Shown here in pieces: positions 12,564 to 17,543 of a DNA stretch of 17,543 nucleotides (position 1 is the first letter of the stretch; each line of letters starts with the position of its first letter). The DNA is from Candidatus Shapirobacteria bacterium (GTDB taxonomy: Bacteria; Patescibacteriota; Microgenomatia; UBA12405), in the NCBI GenBank assembly GCA_009885205.1, contig VFLE01000155.1:1-17543 (forward strand), read 5' to 3'. The notes beneath the pieces are model-generated. The model had not been told where the DNA came from. It searched no databases and worked only from the letters and a program-made list of their open reading frames with translations. The translations under genes were made by a program, and so were the position numbers.

Positions 12564-13532
12564 ATGATTTCCTATCACTTTAATAAATCAAAAGATATCG
12601 AAAAGTATCTTTTAGAACTAGAAGCTATCAAAGTAGTTTTTGATCAACAAAAAACTATCCCCGAACTCGAAGAAAAAATTCGTCGTGATTCACGTCTAAA
12701 AAGTGCCTTATATTCAGCTAGAATAGAAGGTAACCCTTTACACTTATCAGATATTAACAATCTTGATTCAAACGATAAATATAAAATCGAAGTCAAAAAT
12801 TTAAAAAAGGCCTATCATCAAATCTATAATTCTGACAACAACAAACCATTATCAATCGAAATAGTTAGAGATTTGCATTTAAAAACTATGCAAAACCTAT
12901 CACCAATGGCTGGCAAATATCGCCAAGAACCCTGGGCAATTTTTGATCAAAATGGTAACGCTATTCATCTCGCCCCACCTTTTTTCAAAGTACCTGAACT
13001 GATACAAGAATATATAAATTACTTAAATAATCTATCTGATCACCCGGCTATAATTTCTGCCATATCCCAATTTATTTTTGAAAAGATTCATCCTTTTGCT
13101 GACGGCAATGGTCGGGCTGGTCGTCTTATTTCTGCTTATATTTTAAAACAAAATAATTATCACTTTCGGGGTATGTCTCATTTCGAGGAATATACTGATA
13201 ATCATCGACAAGCTTATTATTACGCTCTCGAGCCAAGTTCCGATATGACCGAATTTATTGAATATTTTTTAAAATCTTTAGTGACAACCGCCAAAATAAT
13301 TTTAAAACAATTACAAAATCCTCAATCTGACGGACCAAATTTACCTCTTCGTCGCCAAGAAATCCTCAACATCATCACCGACCACCCCAACTGTTCTTTT
13401 GACTTTCTCCAACGACGATTTACCAACATCAACCCAAAGACCCTCCATTATGATATAAAGAAACTATTAAATGTTAATTTAATTACCAAGGTCGGCGTCA
13501 CCCGCGGTGCCCTCTACCGCCTATCTACTTGA
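12564..13532 (+). CDS. Class II Fic-domain protein (AMPylase type) with C-terminal winged helix
   Basis: Fic enzymes transfer AMP or a related group to hydroxyl side chains of target proteins. The 322-residue protein has the catalytic loop HPFADGNGRAGR (176-187, H176) and, in its N-terminal part, the inhibitory helix motif SARIEGN (51-57, S/TxxxEGN) that blocks ATP binding in class II Fic proteins. Enzyme and inhibitor are thus on one chain, so no separate antitoxin is needed. Residues of about 262-320 (RRQEILNIITDHPN through GALYRLST) look like a winged-helix DNA-binding domain. The promoter carries a palindrome and phased repeats, so autoregulation is a fair inference. Its TGA stop overlaps the -35 box of the next gene. 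Target unknown. Start ATG 12564 is fixed by the promoter just upstream. Confidence 0.93.
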   Translation: MISYHFNKSKDIEKYLLELEAIKVVFDQQKTIPELEEKIRRDSRLKSALYSARIEGNPLHLSDINNLDSNDKYKIEVKNLKKAYHQIYNSDNNKPLSIEIVRDLHLKTMQNLSPMAGKYRQEPWAIFDQNGNAIHLAPPFFKVPELIQEYINYLNNLSDHPAIISAISQFIFEKIHPFADGNGRAGRLISAYILKQNNYHFRGMSHFEEYTDNHRQAYYYALEPSSDMTEFIEYFLKSLVTTAKIILKQLQNPQSDGPNLPLRRQEILNIITDHPNCSFDFLQRRFTNINPKTLHYDIKKLLNVNLITKVGVTRGALYRLST

Positions 13533-13557
13533 CAAATTTAAAAATATATCTTATAAT
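13529..13557 (+). promoter_or_regulatory. Full-consensus sigma70 promoter of the first small gene after fic
   Basis: TTGACA (13529-13534), a 17-bp spacer and TATAAT (13552-13557): every hexamer base matches consensus. The -35 overlaps the fic TGA stop (13530-13532). The ATG at 13564 follows 6 nt later, so the transcript should begin at the start codon. Confidence 0.88.
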
Positions 13558-13563
13558 ACACAT

Positions 13564-13764
13564 ATGAATCACAATAACCAAATAGAAAAACATTCTTTAA
13601 TTCAAGAAATGTATAATTTTAGCTTAGTTTTAGAAAAAACTATATTAAATAAACCAAATTATCGAGTTAGTATCGAAAGTGTACAAAGTGAAGATCCTGT
13701 AACAATAGAAGCTGGAATCACTAGAGAAATTTTGATGTTAACTAATGCTACATTATCTGAGTAA
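13564..13764 (+). CDS. Small hypothetical protein (66 aa) behind a consensus promoter
   Basis: Not recognised. I set the start at ATG 13564 rather than the in-frame upstream ATG at 13507, which lies inside fic, because the consensus promoter places transcription start at 13564. The product has 66 residues (MNHNNQIEKHSLIQEMYNFS to LTNATLSE). It has a predicted helical N-terminal half and an acidic middle (SIESVQSEDPVTIEAG), with no membrane segment and no cysteine. It sits between fic and another tiny gene with a nearly identical promoter. With full-consensus elements it should be one of the more strongly transcribed genes here. A partner or modulator of Fic is possible but has no sequence support. 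Confidence 0.6.
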   Translation: MNHNNQIEKHSLIQEMYNFSLVLEKTILNKPNYRVSIESVQSEDPVTIEAGITREILMLTNATLSE

Positions 13765-13771
13765 TACATCT

Positions 13772-13777
13772 TATAAT
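13772..13777 (+). promoter_or_regulatory. -10 box of the second small gene after fic
   Basis: TATAAT lies 6 nt before ATG 13784. The surrounding ATCTTATAATACA (13768-13780) is identical to 13548-13560 in the promoter of the first small gene, so the two promoters look duplicated. The -35 position (TACATT) is poor. Confidence 0.7.
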
Positions 13778-13783
13778 ACAAGT

Positions 13784-13996
13784 ATGGGTGACAAAGACAA
13801 AGATAAAAAAGGAGTTTCTGCAACAAAAACAATAAACACAATACAAAGAAGTGATTTGACACATGAAACATCAGATATAGTGGGCTTCATTGAGAATGTA
13901 TTTATACCAATAGTTAGAGCTAGTCACCAACTTTTAAAAGCTGAAAAAATAAAAGAAGAAGTTAATGCAATAATAAATAAACTACTGAAGAAATAA
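13784..13996 (+). CDS. Small hypothetical protein (70 aa), basic and helical
   Basis: Not recognised. The start is set at ATG 13784, 6 nt after a perfect TATAAT; an earlier in-frame ATG at 13745 would overlap the previous gene and would place the promoter inside the coding region. The 70-residue product begins with a highly charged MGDKDKDKKG, passes through a more hydrophobic segment (IVGFIENVFIPIVRASHQLL) that could be an amphipathic helix, and ends in a Lys/Glu-rich helix (AEKIKEEVNAIINKLLKK). No signal peptide. It stands 32 nt before the DHH gene, which has its own promoter. The role is unknown. Confidence 0.6.
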   Translation: MGDKDKDKKGVSATKTINTIQRSDLTHETSDIVGFIENVFIPIVRASHQLLKAEKIKEEVNAIINKLLKK

Positions 13997-14014
13997 TCTA
14001 CCTAAAAATCTTCT

Positions 14015-14023
14015 TGATATAAT
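14015..14023 (+). promoter_or_regulatory. Extended -10 promoter of the DHH-HIT operon
   Basis: TGATATAAT is an extended -10 (TGN plus perfect TATAAT at 14018-14023), 5 nt before the ATG at 14029. Extended -10 promoters can work without a -35, and none is seen. Confidence 0.75.
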
Positions 14024-14028
14024 CATTC

Positions 14029-15081
14029 ATGCCCTTGTCCAAATCAAAAGTAAAAGAACAATTCATTGCTCTTGTTGAAAATTCCAAAAGAATTACTATC
14101 ACCGCCCACTTGTCTCCCGATGGCGATGCTATTGCCTCATCTTTGGCAGTGTATTCTTTTATTAAGGGCAAATATCCTGACAAATCATTTCATATTAAAA
14201 TAATGGGTATCGGCAGTCCCCGATTTTCCAGCTTTCTAAACTACGACAAAATTGAATTCGTTAACGAACTGGCCGATGAATTGGGTAATACTCAACTCTT
14301 AATTATGGTTGATGGTAGCCAATACGAGCGATTCTCTCGACAGCCAGCCAGCATTTCCAACCATCGTTGTAAAAAAGTTTGCTTTGATCACCACAGTTCT
14401 CCAATTGACAAATTTGATTTGATTTATCTTGACAAAAATGCCACCTCTGCTTCCGAAATTATTATGGATGTTTTATATAAAAACGAAATTATTTCTAAAC
14501 CAGTGGCAGAAATATTGCTGATGGGTATTTTTGATGACACAGGTACTTTTAACTTCCTAAAACCAAATCAAATTCACACTTTTGACAATGTTAAAAAGCT
14601 TATTAAAATTTCTCAAATAGAAGTACAAGAATTCAAAGCTCGTTATTCCAAAATCAAAAAATCAGTTTTTGCTCTAATTAAGGAATATATTAATAATACG
14701 AAGTTTGTTGATTTGCCCAATAAATTAAGTTATCAATATAGTTATGTCGATCAAGATTTCTTGAAAACCAATGGTTATTCCGATGCTGATACCAGTGAGG
14801 CTGGTCATATCTATATGTCCAATTATCTTCGCTTAATTGATAACTATAGCTGGGGATTTATTGTTGGACCTAGAAAACATGGTATTAGCGTTTCTTTTCG
14901 CTCGTTACCTCAGTCTGTCAACGTTCGTTCCATTGTTGAAAAAATAAATATTGGTGGTGGTCACGATCGAGCTGCTGGAGGCACATTTAAATCAGACCTT
15001 TGGGGTGACGAGCTTGATTTAGATTTTGTAATTAAATATATCATTGATTGGATAGCCAACAATCAGCTAGAATTAAGCTAA
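14029..15081 (+). CDS. DHH-family phosphoesterase (NrnA-like oligoribonuclease or pAp phosphatase)
   Basis: DHH/DHHA1 enzymes of the NrnA group degrade very short RNAs (nanoRNA) and/or pAp; related members cleave cyclic dinucleotides or their products. The metal-site motifs are in order: H27 with SPDGDA (D31, D33), D95 in IMVDGS, DHH at 120-122 and D169-D170 in GIFDDTGTF. The C-terminal DHHA1 substrate site is GGGHDRAAGG from 309. Length (350 aa) is normal for NrnA (about 310-350), and no membrane or GGDEF segment is present, so it is not a GdpP-type enzyme. It leads an operon with HIT (3 nt gap) and a small membrane protein. The exact substrate is not readable from sequence. Confidence 0.9.
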   Translation: MPLSKSKVKEQFIALVENSKRITITAHLSPDGDAIASSLAVYSFIKGKYPDKSFHIKIMGIGSPRFSSFLNYDKIEFVNELADELGNTQLLIMVDGSQYERFSRQPASISNHRCKKVCFDHHSSPIDKFDLIYLDKNATSASEIIMDVLYKNEIISKPVAEILLMGIFDDTGTFNFLKPNQIHTFDNVKKLIKISQIEVQEFKARYSKIKKSVFALIKEYINNTKFVDLPNKLSYQYSYVDQDFLKTNGYSDADTSEAGHIYMSNYLRLIDNYSWGFIVGPRKHGISVSFRSLPQSVNVRSIVEKINIGGGHDRAAGGTFKSDLWGDELDLDFVIKYIIDWIANNQLELS

Positions 15082-15084
15082 TTT

Positions 15085-15477
15085 ATGGACGATTGTATAT
15101 TTTGCAAAATAGTCAAAGGGGAGATACCTTGTCAAAAAGTTGCCGAAAATAAGGATTTTCTGGCCTTTCTCGACATTTCACCTTTTTCTGAAGGTCATAC
15201 CATGGTCATCCCCAAAACTCATTATCGCTGGACTTATGATGTCCCAAATTTTGGTGAATACTGGGAATTTACCCGCGAAATATCTAATAAAATCAATTCA
15301 AAACTAAACCCATTTTTTATCTCTTATTTAACCATGGGCAATCAAGTTCCTCATGCCCATATTCATATTATTCCCCGTTATTTCAACGATAATCTAATGA
15401 ATGAATTTGGTCAAGACTTACGACTAAAATTATCAACCATACAACTTGAGGCTATTGTTGCTAAAATAAATTCATGA
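15085..15477 (+). CDS. HIT-family protein (HinT-like)
   Basis: It is a nucleotide phosphoramidase or dinucleotide hydrolase of the histidine-triad family. The triad is HAHIHII at 90-96 within VPHAHIHIIPRY, and the N-terminus has the family's DDCIFCKIVKGEIP with C4 and C7 (a zinc CxxC pair in many members) and ISPFSEGHTMVIPKTH. At 130 residues it has the usual size and is the canonical HIT protein of the window, unlike the CxxC-less one at 7245. It starts 3 nt after the DHH gene and its end overlaps the next gene by 4 nt (ATGA), so translation of the trio is probably coupled. Confidence 0.92.
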   Translation: MDDCIFCKIVKGEIPCQKVAENKDFLAFLDISPFSEGHTMVIPKTHYRWTYDVPNFGEYWEFTREISNKINSKLNPFFISYLTMGNQVPHAHIHIIPRYFNDNLMNEFGQDLRLKLSTIQLEAIVAKINS

Positions 15478-15728
15478 ACGAAACTAATATTGAAGAACAG
15501 CTAATTATAATTAGTCGCAAATTAGACCGGATTACCAATCCGTTAAAAGTTGCTGGTCTCCAGTTTACCGCTGGCATCTTTCATGCTTTTGGCAATTTGG
15601 TTGGTACAATTCTCATTGCCGCCCTAGTTTATTACGTCTTTGCTAGCTTAAATCTCGGCGAATATTTAAATAAATATATCCAAAATCTTATCCCCAAACC
15701 CCAAATCAACGTTCAAAACCCATTTTAA
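15474..15728 (+). CDS. Small single-TM membrane protein (possibly DUF5665-like)
   Basis: The 84-residue protein has a charged amphipathic N-terminus (MNETNIEEQLIIISRKLDRI), one clear hydrophobic segment at about 41-58 (NLVGTILIAALVYYVFAS) and a polar C-terminal tail. The preceding part (TNPLKVAGLQFTAGIFHAFGN) and the overall plan recall small DUF5665-type proteins, but this is from memory of the pattern only. It overlaps the HIT stop by 4 nt (ATGA), so it is the last gene of the DHH-HIT operon. Its TAA overlaps the typA stop on the other strand. A membrane anchor or regulator role is possible, with no direct evidence. Confidence 0.75.
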   Translation: MNETNIEEQLIIISRKLDRITNPLKVAGLQFTAGIFHAFGNLVGTILIAALVYYVFASLNLGEYLNKYIQNLIPKPQINVQNPF

Positions 15729-17543
15729 CTTTTTCTCGCATTCTTTACCCTATCTGTTTTAGTCAAATATTTTTTTCTCAATCGGACATTTTTTGGGGTA
15801 ATATCAATCAATTCGTCATTTTCAATAAAGTCTAGTGCCTCTTCTATACTATATTTAGTAGCCGGAGCAAGGGTAATTGCATCATCGTTACCCGATGATC
15901 GCATGTTGGTTAGTTGTTTACCCTTACAAATATTCATTTCCAAATCACCTTCAATTGGACGCAAACCCACCACTTGTCCTTCATACACATCTTCCGTTGG
16001 GTCAATAAACACCACCCCTCGTTTATTGGCAATATCCAATCCAAAGGCCAACGCCTTACCTGTTCTATCAGCCACAATTACTCCGTTTCTAATTTTTTGG
16101 ACTCCATCACCCTTGGGTTCATAACCCAATAACAAAAAGGTAATCGCTACCATTCCTCGAGTATCAGCAATCAAACGACTTCGTAGTCCCAGCGCGTTTC
16201 GCTCTGAAATTTTATAAATCATTTTAGTTCCATACTTTTCGTCAGTTGTCATATCTAACATTGTTCCCTTGCGTTTCCCCATTTCCGATGTCACCACTCC
16301 CACATAATTATCATCAACGACAATCGTCACTTCCGCAAACGGTTCAAATGTCTTACCCTCGACTTCTTTATAAATTACTTCGGGTTTGCCTACTTCTAGG
16401 GCATATCCCTCGCGACGTAATTTTTCAATCAAAATTGCTAGGTGCAATTCACCTCGACCCGCCACAATCATCCGAATACTATCGTTATGGTCGACTTCAA
16501 TTTTCATCCCCAAATTAGTTTCCATTTCCTCGGCCAACCTTTCTTTTAGTTCTCGGCTAGTCAAAAACTTGGCTTCATCCTTAGCAAAAATACCCGTATT
16601 TGGGCCAAAACTAGCTTTAATCGTTGGTTCAGAAATTTCAATAGCCTTAAGAGCTACTTGGTAGTGAGTATCCGTCATTGTCTGGCCGATTTTAATATTG
16701 CTATTGCCCGCCACATAAATCACTTCACCGCTACTTGCTTCTAGGGCTTCTACCTTTTGGATACCTTCATTGACAAACATTTTTTCAATTTTAAAATTAC
16801 CTACCAATTTTTGATCGGGATTCAGCAGTGACACAAAATCACCCTTTTTTACTTTCCCCTGAACTATCCGCCCCAACGCTAAATTTCCCAAATATTCATT
16901 TTTTTCAAAAGCCGAAATTTGCATTTGAAAAGGTTTGTCGACATTAATTTGTGAATTTGGCACATATTTCAAAATTGCCTCAAACAGGGGACTGGTGTCA
17001 CCGGGGGCAGTCAAATCAGTCGGCATGGTGTCATAGCATTTTCCATCTCGACCAATCGCATAAATTATGGGAAAATCCAGTAAATCATCGTCAGCCGCCA
17101 GGGTTAAAAACAAATTTTCCGTATCACGGATAACTTCGGCCACTCTCGCATCTTTTCGATCAATTTTATTAATTACTAAAATTACTTTTAATCCCGATTC
17201 TAGGGCTTTTTTTAACACAAACTTGGTCTGGGATAATGGTCCCTCGGCTGCATCAACAATCAACAATGCCGCATCAGCCATATTTAAAATTCTCTCCACT
17301 TCACCGCCAAAATCAGCGTGTCCCGGAGTATCGATGATATTTATTTTTACTCCTTTATAAACCACCGAAGTATTTTTTGACAATATCGTAATTCCTTTTT
17401 CTCTTTCCAAATCGTTACTATCCATAATTCGGTCACGCGTCATTTCCTCTTGATTATCGCGAAAAGTATGGGTCTGTTTAAGCAAAGCATCGACCAAAGT
17501 CGTCTTTCCATGGTCAACGTGGGCAATTACGGCCACATTACGA
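15725..17543 (-). CDS. typA: TypA/BipA ribosome-associated GTPase (5' end beyond right edge)
   Basis: TypA is an EF-G-like GTPase that binds the ribosome and helps 50S assembly and stress adaptation. The G motifs are clear: AHVDHGKTT (G1), GITIL (G2), DTPGHADFGGEVERIL (G3) and NKIDRKDAR (G4). EF-Tu domain 2, EF-G-like C domains (GRGELHLAILIEKLRREGYALEVGKPEVIY) and the TypA C-terminal domain follow, ending VKNARKS. A GTG at 17536 is a possible start, but the codons just upstream to the window edge read Arg-Asn, exactly as in the family start ...RN(I/V)AIIAHVDHGKTT. The reading frame is therefore open and the true start lies just outside, probably about five codons away. The visible 605 residues are close to full length. 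It converges with the upstream operon with a 4-bp stop overlap. Confidence 0.96.
   Translation of the reverse strand, partial: RNVAVIAHVDHGKTTLVDALLKQTHTFRDNQEEMTRDRIMDSNDLEREKGITILSKNTSVVYKGVKINIIDTPGHADFGGEVERILNMADAALLIVDAAEGPLSQTKFVLKKALESGLKVILVINKIDRKDARVAEVIRDTENLFLTLAADDDLLDFPIIYAIGRDGKCYDTMPTDLTAPGDTSPLFEAILKYVPNSQINVDKPFQMQISAFEKNEYLGNLALGRIVQGKVKKGDFVSLLNPDQKLVGNFKIEKMFVNEGIQKVEALEASSGEVIYVAGNSNIKIGQTMTDTHYQVALKAIEISEPTIKASFGPNTGIFAKDEAKFLTSRELKERLAEEMETNLGMKIEVDHNDSIRMIVAGRGELHLAILIEKLRREGYALEVGKPEVIYKEVEGKTFEPFAEVTIVVDDNYVGVVTSEMGKRKGTMLDMTTDEKYGTKMIYKISERNALGLRSRLIADTRGMVAITFLLLGYEPKGDGVQKIRNGVIVADRTGKALAFGLDIANKRGVVFIDPTEDVYEGQVVGLRPIEGDLEMNICKGKQLTNMRSSGNDDAITLAPATKYSIEEALDFIENDELIDITPKNVRLRKKYLTKTDRVKNARKS

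Noticed and set aside
13507..13563. Longer first post-fic gene starting inside fic
   Set aside because: A full-consensus promoter with TATAAT at 13552-13557 puts transcription start at ATG 13564; the upstream stretch is fic coding sequence and promoter.
13745..13783. Longer second post-fic gene starting at 13745
   Set aside because: It would overlap the previous gene and include the TATAAT box in its coding part; ATG 13784 has the standard leaderless spacing.
13564..13996. Separate Fic antitoxin (FicA-like)
   Set aside because: The S/TxxxEGN inhibitory motif is already in the Fic protein (residues 51-57), and neither small protein contains such a motif.
16246..16664. Plus-strand ORFs inside typA
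   Set aside because: They are antisense shadows of a strongly conserved GTPase gene and resemble nothing known.
17534..17543. GTG at 17536 as the true typA start
   Set aside because: The two codons upstream, up to the edge, encode Arg-Asn, which match the conserved residues before the A(V/I)IAHVDHGKTT motif. The gene continues past the edge.
1..17543. Alternative genetic code (TGA as Gly)
   Set aside because: TGA ends uvrC, fic and the transposase fragment at sensible places, and the conserved proteins read normally with the standard code.
1..17543. tRNA or rRNA genes
   Set aside because: No cloverleaf arms with GGTTCRA-type T loops and no conserved rRNA stretches were seen in the gaps between genes.

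Overview
The window is AT-rich bacterial chromosome from what is most likely a small-genome Patescibacteria (CPR) member. This rests on the gene set, a short UvrC that lacks its C-terminal HhH part, divergent CPR-like SerRS, LysRS and SecA, the near absence of Shine-Dalgarno sites, and many genes whose -10 box sits only 5-9 nt before the ATG (leaderless pattern). TGA is a normal stop here (uvrC, fic and the transposase end), so this is not a lineage that reads TGA as glycine. The phylum call is inference; no rRNA gene is present.

Layout, left to right. The window opens with the last 32 codons of an IS30-type transposase, ending 12 nt before uvrA. Then come uvrA, two small unrecognised minus-strand genes, and uvrC, whose -10 box overlaps the -10 box of the opposing small genes. 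Next is a compact leader with a strong promoter, a 23-codon ORF and an intrinsic terminator, placed directly ahead of greA. A lysS-HIT-HD operon follows, with gaps of 2 and 3 nt. A repeat-filled 284-bp gap leads into serS, and a GC-rich palindrome with twin -10 boxes leads into secA. After secA there is a small island: a self-inhibited (class II) Fic protein with a phased repeat/palindrome at its promoter, then two tiny unknown genes, each behind its own near-identical leaderless promoter. The last plus-strand operon is DHH phosphoesterase, HIT and a one-TM protein. It converges with a 4-bp overlap on typA (minus strand), which runs off the right edge.

Functionally the window is mostly housekeeping: excision repair (UvrA, UvrC), transcript cleavage (GreA), tRNA charging (LysRS, SerRS), protein export (SecA), nucleotide turnover (DHH, two HIT proteins, HD hydrolase) and a ribosome-linked GTPase (TypA). 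The accessory signal lies between and inside these genes. There are two perfect palindromes carried in frame within uvrC and lysS (like Rickettsia palindromic elements), palindromic or tandem repeats in most of the larger gaps, an attenuator-like greA leader, and the Fic island.
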